64,000 bases of DNA, taken from the NCBI RefSeq assembly GCF_048773025.1, contig NC_133548.1, forward strand, positions 34,844,001 through 34,908,000, in the 5' to 3' direction. The notes beneath the pieces were generated by a model. The model was given only the letters and a program-made list of their open reading frames with translations. It made no database searches and was not told the origin of the DNA. Position numbers and translations under genes: made by a program. Below, piece by piece: positions 38,901 to 44,794 of this stretch; position 1 is the first letter of the stretch; each line of letters begins with the position of its first letter. This stretch comes from Camelus bactrianus. Lineage: Eukaryota > Chordata > Mammalia > Artiodactyla > Camelidae.

Positions 38901-41900
38901 AGGTCTTTCCAACTCCCTGTTGTATGGTTCTAAGAGGAGCTGTTACAGTAGTCCCTTTATTGACACGAACACTGGTAAAGATGTCACTGCATAAACACAT
39001 ACCCTTCATGGCAATGAAAGTAAAACTGCTACCAAACTGCCTACAATGTTAAGATAACAGAATAGACCAAGCAAATTTTCATGACACCAACAAACTCATA
39101 AGAGTTTTCATTAATCATTCATTCAGGGAAATGTAAAAAACACCTACTAAAACAGCTACTATGTACCAATCAGGGTACTAGGTAATCTGGGATAAAAGAT
39201 GAATAAGATAAAATTCCTGCCACAATCCATTCATTCATTCATCAGCTATTTACTGAAATGCCTACTACATGTCAGGCACTGTTCTAGATACCTTGATATG
39301 GCAGTCAACACAACAGACACGATCAAAAAAAAAAAAAAAAAAGGAGGGGGAACAGCTTAAATGTCCATCAACAGATGACTGGATAAAGAAGATATGGTAT
39401 ATTTATACAATGGCATACTACGCAGCCATAAAAACCAACAACATAACGCCATTTGCAGCAACATGGATGTTCCTGGAGAATGTCATTCTAAGTGAAGTAA
39501 GCCAGAAAGAGAAAGAAAAATACCATATGAGATCGCTTATATGCGGAATCTTAAAAAAAAAAACCCATAAATACAAAACAGAAACAGACTCATAGACACA
39601 GAATACAAACTTGTGGTTGCCAGGGGGATGGGGGGTGGGAAGGGACAGACTGGGATTTCAAAATGTAGAATAGATAAACAAGATTGTACTGTGTAGCACA
39701 GGGAAATATATACAGGATCTTGTGGTGGCTCACAGCTAAAGAGAATGTGACAATGAATGTATGTATGTTCATATATAATTGAAAAATTGTGCTCTACACT
39801 GGAATTTGACACAACATTGTAAAATGATTATAATTCAATTAAAAAAATGTTTACAAACAAATAAATAATTAATTTTTTTTAAAAAAGGAGGGGGGTCAAG
39901 AATACCAAAATAGACTTGTAGCTAACTGAATACTCTCCTCCACAGGGAGACAAAAAGCAGAACATTGTAAAAATTATATATGAGAGCTACGGATACATCC
40001 ATGGTGATTTTTACAACAAAGCCCCCAAGTTCTTTGATACTTCTCCATCAAGAGGAGAAAGTCTATATCCCTTCCTCTCAAATCTGAGTTCTGTGACTGC
40101 TTCAGTAATAAAACACTGCAGAAGTGATGCTCTGCCAGTTTGCAGACTCAGCACTTAATAAGTAGCAGCTTCCACTTTCTATCTTTTGAAATGCTCATTC
40201 GTGGAACTCAGCCGCCATGCTGTCCAGATGCCCAGGCCACATGCAAGTGTCCCTGCTAAAAAGTCAGCATCAACTGCCGGACATGTCAGTGAGGATACCA
40301 CCAGATGACACCAGCCCCAGCTATCAAGTCATCCCAGATGGTGAGTCTTTCTAGCAGAGGCTCCTGGAGATGTGGCAGAGTAGAAACAAAGCATCCCTGC
40401 TTTGCCCTGTCCAAAATCCTGACACACAGTCCATGAGCATGACAATGGCTGGTTTACACCACTATGATTTGGGATGGTTTGTTACACAGCAATAGATGAC
40501 TGGAAAATAGTTAAGATATAAGAGATCATATATTTCTCACATGGAAATATAGAGAATCAAATTATTTTTCTAAGTAGTAAATAAGTAGTGTTAAAGTATA
40601 TTGAGTTAAGCAAAAACCAAGATCTAGAAAACCATACTTAAACACTGATGAGGGTCAAAATCCTGACAGATTATCAAATTAAACAAAGAGAGAAACAGAG
40701 GTCTGACAGCCATTAAGATTTCTCATTGCATTAGCAGAAGTACTAGAGTTAAGTACCCATCAGACAATTATTTACATAGTTTGTTAATGGTATTAAATGC
40801 TGAGAAGAAATATAAAGCAAGGAAGGAGACTAGGGAATGTTGCTGGTCACAGTGATGATGGGAAGGGAGGGCTTGCCACATTGAGGTGACATTTGTGTCA
40901 AGACCTTACAAAGGCTGGGTAAATAAGCCATGCCGGTATATGAGAAAAGAGTGCTGCAGACAGAGCGAATAGTAAGTACAAAGGCCATGGGGCCAGTGTG
41001 GCCATGGTTTACTGACCAAACAAGAAAGTAGTAAAAAATGAGCTCAGAGAGGAAACTGGGGACCAGAGAGTATGGGCAGATTCTGGCAAAAACCTATCAG
41101 CACTAAAGCTGGAATCAGGAAACCAGATTCAATCAGAGCAGGAATGTTTTTGTCTGTTTTGTTCTCTGATTTATCGTCAGCACCTGTAACAGTGCCTAAC
41201 ATCTGGTAGAGCAAATGAAGTCTTGCTCTGTCACTTAGCAGCTATTTGACTTTTAACAAATGACTCCGATTTTTTCAGCCTCAATTCTAATCTCTCAAAC
41301 TGGAGTAATAATCCCTCTCCACCTCACAGCGTTTCAGTGAGGATCAAGAAGATGGAAGTATTCTGCAAACTGTAGTGCACTGTAAACAGGTAAGATCTTC
41401 ATTATTGAAAAAGTTAATAGCAATTATAGTTAACAACAATGATCTCTCTACCTTGCCCCATTAATTTCAACCTCTGAATCATTCTCTCCCTCCATCTGTC
41501 AGGGAATTTAGGCAGGGCAATCTTCCCTTCAGCATGAGGGAGTGAACTTTAAGCACTTGAAGGCTTCTGTAAATGAATGGCAGTAATTAAGATAGGATAA
41601 TTACTCCTACCAAATTTTCCTTGAAACTCTCTGAAAGGAAAAAAAAGACAGTTTCCCTTTGAAGATTCTACACCCTTTTATAATATCCAGTCTGCTTGCA
41701 AACCTTTTTTATTGTATCAAAATCCAAGAACACCTGACAACTTCCCCATCTCTCTTGTTTCTCACTTAAACTTACATCAGACTGTTGAAAGAACGAAGGG
41801 AAAGGGGGAGTGTGAGGAATGCTCTCAAGATTGGAAAGGTGTTTTTTAGAGGCCAACTAATCCAATCATCTCAAATTGCTTGAATTCCACTAGGGACAGA

Positions 41901-42848
41901 AAATCTACTACCTAACTCACTCCAACTGGAGACAGCTTCAGTTTTCTCATCTGTAAATGGAGATAATATCGTCCTCTTAAGGATGCTTCAATTCTGGAAT
42001 CAAATAATGCATATAAAAGCATCTGGCATAGGCTAAGTACTTATTAAATGTTGGCTGAATCTGAATATTCACGTATTTAACAAATATTAAGTGAACTTCT
42101 ATAATATGCCAGTCAGCACCATAAGCAAAAAGGACAAAAACCTTGTTCTATTGGAGCTAACATGTACATCAGATAACTTCCCCTATTGGTCCTCTCTGTT
42201 TCCTCGAACTGCATCTGGTTTCTATTAAGACCTCCTACGCAGAATAGAGTCCCTTGGGATTTTGCAGATAAAGATCATATGCTCCCCTTTTCAGCCCCTT
42301 TTCTCCAGCCTAAACAAACTGCCTCAAATCTTTCGAGTAAGCACGGATGTGAGAACAAGAGCTGAAACAGGGCTAGGTGAGGCGAAGGCGGGTTCCAGGC
42401 GCCACGGCAGAAAAAGAAACCAACATAATCTCACAGACTCCAGGCCAAGGTCAAGGCGGGCTGGTCCAACTCAGGTGTGTCACCTAACACCTCTTCCAGG
42501 AACGGCCACGCTCCCCTCCCAGGCCCCACAGCGGTCCCTGCCGCGCAAGGCGGGTACCGGCCCCAAGGGGGACCCCGGCCCGCGGGTGGAGCCTAGAGGG
42601 CCGGTATGGCACTTACCAGTGTGCCCTCTCCTTTTCTTCCCGGTCGTCTCGGAGAGAATTCCCTGCAGCATTCTCGGTTTGCAGGCTTACCCCGCCCTAG
42701 ACCCGGCCCCTCCGCCTCCGGAGGCCCCTCTGGGAGCTACCTCACCTCCACGCCCTCTCTCTCCTCACAGTCGCTGCCGCCCCCTGGGTCCCCGGGACAG
42801 CCAGCGCCCGGCCGCACTCACCTGGGAGCCCAGTCCTGGCCCCTCCAT
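914..42848 (-). CDS. ZDHHC13: ZDHHC13 coding span (exons 1-16 of 17, introns included)
   Basis: This gene encodes palmitoyltransferase ZDHHC13 (HIP14-like), a multi-pass Golgi/ER membrane enzyme that transfers palmitate to cysteines of client proteins and recognises clients through N-terminal ankyrin repeats. Sixteen exons were placed by translation and splice sites. Joined, they give 576 codons plus 2 nt with no internal stop, collinear with the human 622-aa protein recalled from memory. Order: N-terminal linker (1-57), ankyrin repeats (about 59-285), first membrane segments (about 293-392), DPG (398-400), cysteine-rich domain C428-x2-C431-x9-HC-x2-C-x2-C-x4-DQHC(453-456)-x5-C462, membrane segments about 470-492 and 516-540, and a TSHE sequence (551-554) in the TTxE position. 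All zinc-ligand spacings are intact. ZDHHC17 is the nearest paralogue, but the sequence follows ZDHHC13 closely throughout. The terminal exon lies beyond the left edge. Confidence 0.96.
2020..2215 (+). repeat. MIR SINE relic
   Basis: TTTTCTCATCCATAAAATGG followed by a MIR-like downstream part ending near ATAAACATTAG; the core region is degenerate. Confidence 0.5.
2563..2580 (+). repeat. AGGC short tandem repeat
   Basis: Four to five AGGC units. Confidence 0.85.
2872..3000 (+). repeat. MIR-type SINE relic
   Basis: GGGTGACCCTGAGCAACTCA and CTCTGTACCTCTATCTATGA match the MIR core (GTGACC...GGGCAA...CTCTGTGCCTCAG). Confidence 0.5.
3030..3190 (-). repeat. MIR SINE relic, minus
   Basis: ATCCCCATTTTATAGACAAG GAAACTG is the classic reverse MIR core, followed by a TGACATGCCTAGACCCACAA segment. 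Confidence 0.55.
3244..3401 (-). CDS. ZDHHC13: ZDHHC13 exon 15 (residues 492-544): loop and final membrane segment
   Basis: The exon is 158 nt, with a TGAATTCACAG acceptor (weak pyrimidine tract) and a GTATTT donor. It encodes [20 protein letters not shown], a lumenal loop, then [20 protein letters not shown] and [12 protein letters not shown], the last membrane helix. Trp493 replaces the Leu I recall in human. Confidence 0.96.
3402..7165 (-). other. ZDHHC13: ZDHHC13 intron 14
   Basis: A 3.8-kb intron. I recognised no gene, RNA or confidently classifiable repeat; small open frames in it are chance. Confidence 0.75.
7166..7249 (-). CDS. ZDHHC13: ZDHHC13 exon 14 (residues 464-492): membrane segment
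   Basis: The exon is 84 nt, with a TTTTGATATAG acceptor and a GTAAGT donor. It encodes [20 protein letters not shown] and IIYESFI. N467 closes the cysteine-rich domain, and the FF-rich stretch is the next membrane helix. D483 and E488 sit near the lumenal end, where I recall Gly in human. Confidence 0.96.
7905..8080 (+). repeat. MIR-type SINE relic in intron 13
   Basis: AGACCCAGATTTACGAATGA then GCTGTGTGACTACAGGTATG follows the MIR 5'-half order; degenerate. Confidence 0.4.
8560..8720 (+). repeat. MIR-type SINE relic in intron 13
   Basis: GTGACCTCAAGCAAATAATC, CTAAAATGGAGAGAATACCA and GGTGCTTTATAAATGCTAAA keep the MIR order. Confidence 0.5.
8887..8980 (-). CDS. ZDHHC13: ZDHHC13 exon 13 (residues 433-464): DQHC catalytic exon
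   Basis: The exon is 94 nt, with a CCCCCTTAG acceptor and a GTGAGA donor. It encodes [20 protein letters not shown] and then [11 protein letters not shown]. Zinc ligands are H441, C442, C445, C448 and H455; C456 is the acyl-accepting cysteine. DQHC in place of DHHC is the normal form in ZDHHC13. The first base of Gly464 is in this exon. Confidence 0.97.
8981..9681 (-). other. ZDHHC13: ZDHHC13 intron 12
   Basis: A 701-bp intron separating the two halves of the cysteine-rich domain. It holds a MIR relic at about 9265-9400; nothing else recognised. Confidence 0.8.
9265..9400 (+). repeat. MIR-type SINE relic in intron 12
   Basis: TTTCTGGCTCTGCCAATAAT CTGGGGAAAGTTA matches the MIR 5' half (GGCTCTGCCAC...GGGCAAGTTA). 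Confidence 0.5.
9682..9744 (-). CDS. ZDHHC13: ZDHHC13 exon 12 (residues 412-432): start of cysteine-rich domain
   Basis: The exon is 63 nt, 21 whole codons, with a CTTTCAG acceptor and a GTGAGT donor. It encodes [20 protein letters not shown] plus Leu. C428 and C431 form the first CxxC zinc ligands of the DHHC cysteine-rich domain. Confidence 0.96.
9745..10625 (-). other. ZDHHC13: ZDHHC13 intron 11
   Basis: An 881-bp intron between exons 11 and 12, ordinary GT-AG. No recognised repeat or gene. Confidence 0.8.
10626..10750 (-). CDS. ZDHHC13: ZDHHC13 exon 11 (residues 370-411), begins after a U12 AC acceptor
   Basis: The exon is 125 nt. It starts AT (completing Asp370) directly after TTTAAC, then encodes [20 protein letters not shown] (371-390), [20 protein letters not shown] and Met411. 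The stretch 377-392 is membrane-spanning, and DPG at 398-400 is the motif conserved near the cytosolic face in DHHC enzymes. A downstream TAG would give a GT-AG acceptor but loses three residues and the frame. The donor is GTGAGT. Confidence 0.93.
10751..10770 (-). other. ZDHHC13: U12 branch site and AC 3' splice site of intron 10
   Basis: TTCCTTAAC (10770-10762) matches the U12 branch-site consensus exactly. The likely branch adenosine is at 10763, and the intron ends TTTAAC at 10751, 12 nt downstream, within the narrow spacing minor introns require. There is no extended pyrimidine tract, as expected for this class. Confidence 0.92.
11612..11688 (+). mobile_element. MER5-like hAT-Charlie DNA transposon remnant
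   Basis: CTTGCTATTCAAAGTGTGGT CCACGGACC at one end and GCACATTATAGTTTGAAAAG CACT at the other match the two ends of MER5-type nonautonomous elements. The middle is deleted, leaving about 75 bp. Confidence 0.65.
13170..13400 (-). repeat. MIR SINE relic, minus
   Basis: Near full-length reverse MIR: TATTTACAGAATGCCAATTA, CATCCTGTGAACTTGCTACT, CCCAATTTACAGAAAAACTG AGACTCAG, then a CCAAAGCTCCAATTCATTCT end. Confidence 0.6.
15476..15484 (-). other. ZDHHC13: U12-type AT-AC 5' splice site of intron 10
   Basis: On the minus strand the intron starts ATATCCTTC, a perfect match to the minor-spliceosome AT-subtype donor consensus ATATCCTT. It follows TTCTTTCCTG, and the coding frame demands a boundary after that G. 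Confidence 0.92.
15485..15585 (-). CDS. ZDHHC13: ZDHHC13 exon 10 (residues 336-370), ends at a U12 splice site
   Basis: The exon is 101 nt, with a normal U2 acceptor (TTTTCTTTTAG). It encodes [20 protein letters not shown] and [13 protein letters not shown], a membrane segment at about 347-368. The final base G begins codon 370 (Asp). No GT donor follows: the next bases are ATATCCTTC, the U12 AT-type 5' splice site. Reading on would add four residues and then a stop. Confidence 0.94.
15690..15815 (-). repeat. MIR-type SINE relic, minus
   Basis: CACTTACTGAGTGCTACGTG CCACTTTCC begins a reverse MIR; the core is degenerate. Confidence 0.5.
17600..17860 (+). repeat. Old mammalian interspersed repeat, third copy
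   Basis: Contains GGAAAAGCCACTGGAGGGCT and AGTCAGGAGACCAGTTAGGA, the same family as at 20125 and 28840. Boundaries approximate. Confidence 0.5.
18055..18220 (-). repeat. MIR SINE relic, minus
   Basis: TCCTCATTTTATGAAGATGA AGAAACTGAGGCACAGAGAGG and TTGAACCCAGGCACTCTAAC are well-preserved reverse MIR landmarks. Confidence 0.68.
18707..18840 (-). CDS. ZDHHC13: ZDHHC13 exon 9 (residues 292-336): first membrane segments
   Basis: The exon is 134 nt, with a CTCTTAACAG acceptor and a GTGTGT donor. It encodes [20 protein letters not shown] (292-311), a clear membrane helix, a short polar turn [10 protein letters not shown], and a second hydrophobic run [14 protein letters not shown]. It ends AG, completed to Arg336 by exon 10. 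Confidence 0.96.
20125..20985 (+). repeat. Old mammalian interspersed repeat, about 0.86 kb
   Basis: Starts ATTCAACAAATATTCTAGCG (L2/MIR-like) and runs through AGCTTAAATTCCAGCAGGGG, GAGCAGATGAATGATAGCAT and GTCCAAGGACAAAACCCTGG GGCACGCTACC. I recognise this as a common mammalian dispersed repeat but cannot name its family. Related pieces lie at about 17600-17860 and 28840-29270. Confidence 0.6.
21102..21194 (+). mobile_element. tRNA-Ala(AGC)-derived SINE, vic-1-like
   Basis: The body follows tRNA-Ala with an A box (TATAGCTTAGCAGTACAGTG), an anticodon-loop region TGCTTAGCATGCA and a B-box region GGTCCTGGGCTCAATACTA, then an A-rich tail. It is flanked by a perfect 10-bp target duplication AGAATCATTC at 21092-21101 and 21195-21204. 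Known camelid vic-1 SINEs are built this way. The tRNA part has drifted and is not a functional tRNA gene. Confidence 0.88.
21945..22070 (-). CDS. ZDHHC13: ZDHHC13 exon 8 (residues 250-291): last ankyrin repeat and linker
   Basis: The exon is 126 nt (42 codons), with a long T-tract acceptor ending TTTTAG and a GTACTT donor. It encodes [20 protein letters not shown], the last ankyrin unit, then [22 protein letters not shown], a basic, Trp-containing linker leading into the first membrane segment. DNA immediately upstream of the acceptor tract is LINE-1 derived. Confidence 0.96.
22071..22107 (-). other. ZDHHC13: Exon 8 acceptor region, polypyrimidine tract abutting LINE-1 DNA
   Basis: On the minus strand the acceptor tract is CTCTCTCTC followed by 12 T and AG (22092-22071). 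Directly upstream is LINE-1 3'-end sequence. A TTGAC motif with its A at 22104, 34 nt from the exon, fits the mammalian branch-point pattern yUnAy and lies in the LINE-derived part. Confidence 0.6.
22094..22200 (-). mobile_element. LINE-1 3'-end fragment in intron 7
   Basis: On the minus strand it reads GCTGTACACCAGAAATTGAC ACAACATTG, the terminal segment of artiodactyl-type L1, preceded by ATACATATATTAGTTTTCAT-like 3' UTR when read from the plus strand. The usual final ~25 nt and A tail are missing. Edges are approximate. Confidence 0.7.
22390..22552 (-). CDS. ZDHHC13: ZDHHC13 exon 7 (residues 195-249): ankyrin repeat
   Basis: The exon is 163 nt, with a TTTTGAGACAG acceptor and a GTATGA donor. 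It encodes [40 protein letters not shown] and [14 protein letters not shown]. The NTPLHWA and AAGN elements mark a canonical ankyrin repeat around residues 216-245. It ends in phase 0 at Lys249. Confidence 0.96.
22553..23926 (-). other. ZDHHC13: ZDHHC13 intron 6
   Basis: A 1.4-kb AT-rich intron; nothing recognised in it. Confidence 0.8.
23927..23991 (-). CDS. ZDHHC13: ZDHHC13 exon 6 (residues 174-195): ankyrin repeat
   Basis: The exon is 65 nt, with a TTTGAACAG acceptor and a GTAAGT donor. It encodes [21 protein letters not shown], including the [10 protein letters not shown] ankyrin helix, and ends GG, completed to Gly195. The acceptor's pyrimidine tract is weak and interrupted by GAA. Confidence 0.95.
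23992..25358 (-). other. ZDHHC13: ZDHHC13 intron 5
   Basis: A 1.4-kb intron. 24280-24440 resembles an old mammalian interspersed repeat also seen at about 41830-41930; family not assigned. Nothing else recognised. Confidence 0.7.
25359..25503 (-). CDS. ZDHHC13: ZDHHC13 exon 5 (residues 125-173): ankyrin repeats
   Basis: The exon is 145 nt, with a CTATTTACAG acceptor and a GTGTGT donor. It encodes [20 protein letters not shown] (126-145), [15 protein letters not shown] and the start of the next repeat. QGH and GADP are ankyrin consensus elements. In the ZDHHC13/17 pair this domain binds VDxxZxP-type client motifs, which is family knowledge rather than something visible here. Confidence 0.97.
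26145..26264 (+). mobile_element. LINE-1 3'-end fragment in intron 4
   Basis: This short copy carries ATGTATGTATATGTATGACT, then CACCAGAAATTGACACAATG and an A-rich tail with AAATAAAATAAAA. It is the same L1 3' end as at 39351 and 60622, strongly 5'-truncated. Confidence 0.75.
26600..26785 (+). mobile_element. hAT-type nonautonomous DNA transposon remnant
   Basis: Palindrome-like halves: TAGCCATATGTAGCTATTTA near the left and CATGTGGCTAGTGGCTACCA, then TTCTATTGGAAAGTGCCGG at the right. This is typical of a short mammalian hAT-Charlie family; exact family not assigned. Confidence 0.6.
26853..26930 (-). CDS. ZDHHC13: ZDHHC13 exon 4 (residues 99-125): ankyrin repeat
   Basis: The exon is 78 nt, with a TTTTAACAG acceptor and a GTAAAG donor. 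It encodes [17 protein letters not shown] followed by STPLHWAI, the end of one ankyrin repeat and the TPLHWA helix of the next. It ends AG, completed to Arg125 by exon 5. Confidence 0.96.
26931..27897 (-). other. ZDHHC13: ZDHHC13 intron 3
   Basis: A 967-bp AT-rich intron. No recognised feature. Confidence 0.8.
27898..28020 (-). CDS. ZDHHC13: ZDHHC13 exon 3 (residues 58-99): first ankyrin repeats
   Basis: The exon is 123 nt, with a TTACTTGAG acceptor and a GTAAGA donor. It encodes [17 protein letters not shown], a degenerate first ankyrin unit, and the start of the next ([16 protein letters not shown], residues 84-99). The LLHWAA helix is typical of ankyrin repeats. It begins one base into codon 58 and ends two bases into codon 99, both completed in frame by neighbouring exons. 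Confidence 0.96.
28196..28490 (+). mobile_element. Possible LINE-derived tract with A-rich end
   Basis: 28205-28255 resembles the L1 3' UTR (TATATGTGGAATCTAAAAAA). The following AT-rich sequence ends in A10-TAAATAAAT, like a retroposon tail. Family and boundaries are uncertain. Confidence 0.4.
28840..29270 (+). repeat. Old mammalian interspersed repeat, second copy
   Basis: Shares the order of motifs with the copy at 20125: a 'gcataggcc...tagactttac...gaagccactgaaag' segment, then GAGAGACCAGTTTAGAGGCT. Decayed; family not assigned. Confidence 0.5.
31019..31164 (-). CDS. ZDHHC13: ZDHHC13 exon 2 (residues 10-57 and part of 58)
   Basis: The acceptor is CTCTTCAG and the donor GTAAGT; the exon is 146 nt. 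It encodes the His/Pro-rich N-terminal linker ([15 protein letters not shown]) and the acidic [18 protein letters not shown] stretch that precedes the ankyrin domain. It ends CA, completed to Gln by exon 3. This cytosolic tail is low in predicted structure. It is separated from exon 1 by the largest intron of the gene. Confidence 0.96.
31545..34095 (+). mobile_element. Old LINE-1 body (ORF1 end, linker, ORF2 endonuclease and part of RT)
   Basis: Sequence order follows mammalian L1: GGAGTCCCAGAAGAGGAGAA-like ORF1 region, the CAGACAAACAAAAGCTGAGA segment, the inter-ORF linker, then ORF2 endonuclease (AATTCATCAAGACATAACAA; GGGCCATAAAACAAGTCTCA) and reverse-transcriptase region up to about 34095. 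It is decayed, with many stops and internal deletions, notably in the RT part near 33890. Likely an L1M-class copy predating camelids. Confidence 0.8.
34440..35465 (-). mobile_element. Old LINE-1 3' region, minus orientation
   Basis: Plus-strand sequence matches the reverse complement of L1M 3' UTR/ORF2 end: TTTCACTCAGCATAATGCTT, GGCAATTATAAATGGAGCTG, CCAGAGTGGCTGTACCACTT, TCTCAATTTGCATATCCCTA and CAATTTTTTTTCTTTTATGG. Decayed. It faces the preceding L1 body tail to tail. Confidence 0.75.
35911..35942 (+). repeat. (AC)16 microsatellite
   Basis: Sixteen uninterrupted AC units in intron 1; likely length-polymorphic. Confidence 0.95.
36235..36960 (-). mobile_element. Very old LINE-like tract, minus orientation
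   Basis: Contains motifs typical of antisense L1 3' ends (AACCATTTCCCTGCTGTTAG; ATGGCATCTTGTTTTTCATT) at lower similarity than the neighbouring copy. Possibly L1ME or a related family; edges approximate. Confidence 0.45.
39351..39880 (+). mobile_element. 5'-truncated LINE-1, 14-bp target duplication
   Basis: A 530-bp copy of the L1 3' region: TCCATCAACAGATGACTGGA, CAGCCATAAAAACCAACAAC, GTGAAGTAAGCCAGAAAGAG, ending GACACAACATTGTAAAATGA and an A-rich tail. A perfect duplication AAAAAAGGAGGGGG flanks it (39337-39350 and 39881-39894). One open frame of about 100 codons in it is a fortuitous 3' UTR frame. Confidence 0.88.
41215..41400 (+). repeat. MIR-type SINE relic
   Basis: CTGTCACTTAGCAGCTATTT GAC then a GCCTCAATTCTAATCTCTCA core. 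Confidence 0.5.
41925..42058 (+). repeat. MIR-type SINE relic
   Basis: CAGTTTTCTCATCTGTAAAT GGAGATAATA, ending TGGCATAGGCTAAGTACTTA TTAAATG; MIR 3' half. Confidence 0.6.
42822..42848 (-). CDS. ZDHHC13: ZDHHC13 exon 1, coding part (residues 1-9)
   Basis: The start exon encodes only nine residues, MEGPGLGSQ, identical to the human N-terminus as recalled. The ATG is read from 42848 in a strong Kozak setting (G at -3, G at +4). No other ATG occurs in the roughly 110 bases just upstream. The exon ends CAG followed by a GTGAGT donor, phase 0. It lies inside the CpG island; the 5' UTR continues to higher coordinates with no transcription start defined here. Confidence 0.95.
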
Positions 42849-43110
42849 CTCCCCAGTGGTAGCGGCGACTCGGCAGAGTGGCGGCCGCTGTCCGCCGGCC
42901 AGCCCGCCTCACGCCGCCTCTATTCCCACTTCCTGCTCGCGGCCCCGCCTCCGCCGCGGCCCCGGCTTGCGCCCTGCGCCGTCAATCGGCCTCGGGAGAG
43001 CCAATCCCTGACCTGTCCTCGGCTGGGGGCAGGACTTTCACGCGGCTGAGGAGGCTAGTGGGGAACCGCGAGTCGGAGGCCCCGCCTCCGGCCCGCCCCC
43101 GCCGGACGCT
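42849..43110 (-). promoter_or_regulatory. ZDHHC13: TATA-less ZDHHC13 promoter and 5' UTR
   Basis: Upstream of the start codon there is no TATA box. Visible elements are an ETS-like site (CACTTCCTG, 42927-42935, reading CAGGAAGTG on the gene strand), Sp1-type GC boxes (around 42941-42953, 43079-43089 and 43092-43103) and a CCAAT box on the plus strand at 43001-43005. This is a typical broad housekeeping promoter. The transcription start is not determinable from sequence; the ETS/GC-box cluster suggests roughly 42880-42960. Confidence 0.6.
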
Positions 43111-43224
43111 AAGACTGCTCGCCCAAGTAGGTGTCCACCTGTCCTGCGTGCCTCGTCCTAACGCTCGTACAGGTCCAGAATTAGGCTGTTATTCCAACGT
43201 CAACCACCCTCTACTGACAGCAAT

Positions 43225-43415
43225 CCGGACTTGGCTGCTTAATCGCTAAGATGACCTTGTGAAAGTCTCTTACGTTACCTCAATTTCCTCATCTGTGAAA
43301 TGGGGAAAATAAGTGTACCTACTTCACAGAATTGTCAGAAAGATTAAATGAGAAAAAGCATGCAAAGCCCCTCAACCAATATTTGACATAAGAAGGAATC
43401 AATAAATGTTAACTA
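43225..43415 (+). repeat. MIR SINE relic beside the CpG island
   Basis: CAATTTCCTCATCTGTGAAA TGGGGAAAATAA, AGATTAAATGAGAAAAAGCA and CAATAAATGTTAACTATTA preserve the MIR core and 3' end. Confidence 0.65.
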
Positions 43416-44269
43416 TTAAAACGTTTGCCACTCTCCACTCCTGTGATCTTGGGCAAGTCTTTCACCATCTGGGGCTCTGTTTCCTCACACAAAACAGAAA
43501 ATATATGAGTTTCTCCTCTCAGGCTAGAGGAGAATTGGGCAAGAGCCCCCCACCCGCACTCCCCAGGCCTTCTTGTATACTGCACTGAAGGAGCTGGCCT
43601 GAGGAACAGCTATGAAGCTAGAAGGCTTGGTTTCTGCTCTTGGGAAAATCTAGTGGGGCAATGGAAACAGAAAACACTGGAGCTTTTTCTAGACCAGCAC
43701 TTAATACAGTCTTTGTAATTATTCTTTAATGTATCTGTTGCCAAACCAAATCTTTGGAAGTTAAATTGGAAAAGAATTGAAAACATTATGACTCCCTTGT
43801 TCTATTAAAATAGTTCTAAATCATAAAATATGTGTCTAGAAATCGAATAAAGTGCTGGTTTTTCCTATGATAAATACTGTAATACAATGTAATTGTGAAT
43901 TTTTACTATTATTATTATTGTTCTTTTTATAGTGCCCCTGCCTGTTGGGCACACCCAACCCTAAATGCCCCCAAAGACCCATGTCTTTGAGAGTGGGACC
44001 TTGTTGTATCTAGCATAACAATGGGACATGGAAAGTGCTTGGTACAATTTTATTAAGTGGATGGGTGGTTGGATAGATGTGTCATCAATTTCTATGATGC
44101 AAGGAAGGACAAATTGAGTGACAAATAGAAGTGCAAGCAAACTTCCCTCAAGAGCGAGAGGAGCAAGCAATTAATTTGGACAGGCTCGACTGAAACACTG
44201 GGCAAGGCTTCACAGAGGAGCGAGCCTTTCAGTGTGGTCATTTTGCTTAACTAACAAGAGCTCTGTGTA

Positions 44270-44475
44270 TCTACGACTTACTAAGTATCATCACCCTGAT
44301 GGTGTTTTTGTATGTAGTATGTCTCATCTGTGAGATGGGTGTTATTTTCCCCATCTCCCAGAAGGAAAAACTGTAGTTCAGACCGATTTCATAAACCCCA
44401 AGTCACTCAGCTGATAAGTAGTAGAGGGAGGATTCAAACCCAGGGCGCTTACAGCGTAGTGCTTTGGCTGAGGTG
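44270..44475 (-). repeat. MIR SINE relic, minus
   Basis: ACTTACTAAGTATCATCACC, then CAAGTCACTCAGCTGATAAG TAG and GGATTCAAACCCAGGGCGCT. Confidence 0.6.
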
Positions 44476-44794
44476 GTTTGATTATTTCACTTTCAAGGAC
44501 TGATTTAAAAGATGTTTTTTAACTTGAGGCTTGAAATCTGCTGTTTCAATCCTTCTTCATTGATATCCTAACATATCCCAAGAAGATTCGGAACAAATAA
44601 ATCTCAACACTCTTCTCTTTAGCAAGATTCCTGCCTCCCTCTGTTCATTTGTTTCATGCCTCTACTGAGATAATTAAAACGGGGGTAAGTGTCTCCATAA
44701 CTAGTGGCTATATGAAAGCAAACCCATTGAGCCCTCAAAGTGTGATCATTACCTCTCATCTTTGAAAATGCCTTTGGCTTGTAGACATACCCCT

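Larger units (their letters stand above)
31165..42821 (-). other. ZDHHC13: ZDHHC13 intron 1
   Basis: The largest intron, 11,657 bp, and the main repeat reservoir of the gene: LINE-1 bodies at 31545-34095 (plus), 34440-35465 (minus) and 36235-36960 (minus), a young truncated LINE-1 at 39351-39880, an AC microsatellite at 35911-35942, and MIR/L2 relics near 39225, 41215 and 41930. No embedded gene is supported. Confidence 0.8.
42390..43115. promoter_or_regulatory. CpG island at the ZDHHC13 5' end
   Basis: The region is very G+C-rich and CpG-dense against AT-rich flanks. It contains exon 1 and the proximal promoter. Edges are judged by eye. The long open frames on the plus strand here (up to 249 codons) reflect scarcity of stop codons in GC-rich DNA. 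Confidence 0.85.

Noticed and set aside
39269-39595. 108-codon plus-strand open frame
   Set aside because: It starts in an A-rich target site and continues into the LINE-1 3' region; not a host gene.
42262-43011. 249-codon open frame on the plus strand (longest in the window)
   Set aside because: It spans the CpG island and is antisense to exon 1. It is low-complexity Pro/Arg/Ser-rich and matches no family; GC-rich DNA lacks stop codons by chance.
42606-43049. 147-codon plus-strand open frame in the CpG island
   Set aside because: It overlaps the frame above in another register and has the same compositional cause.
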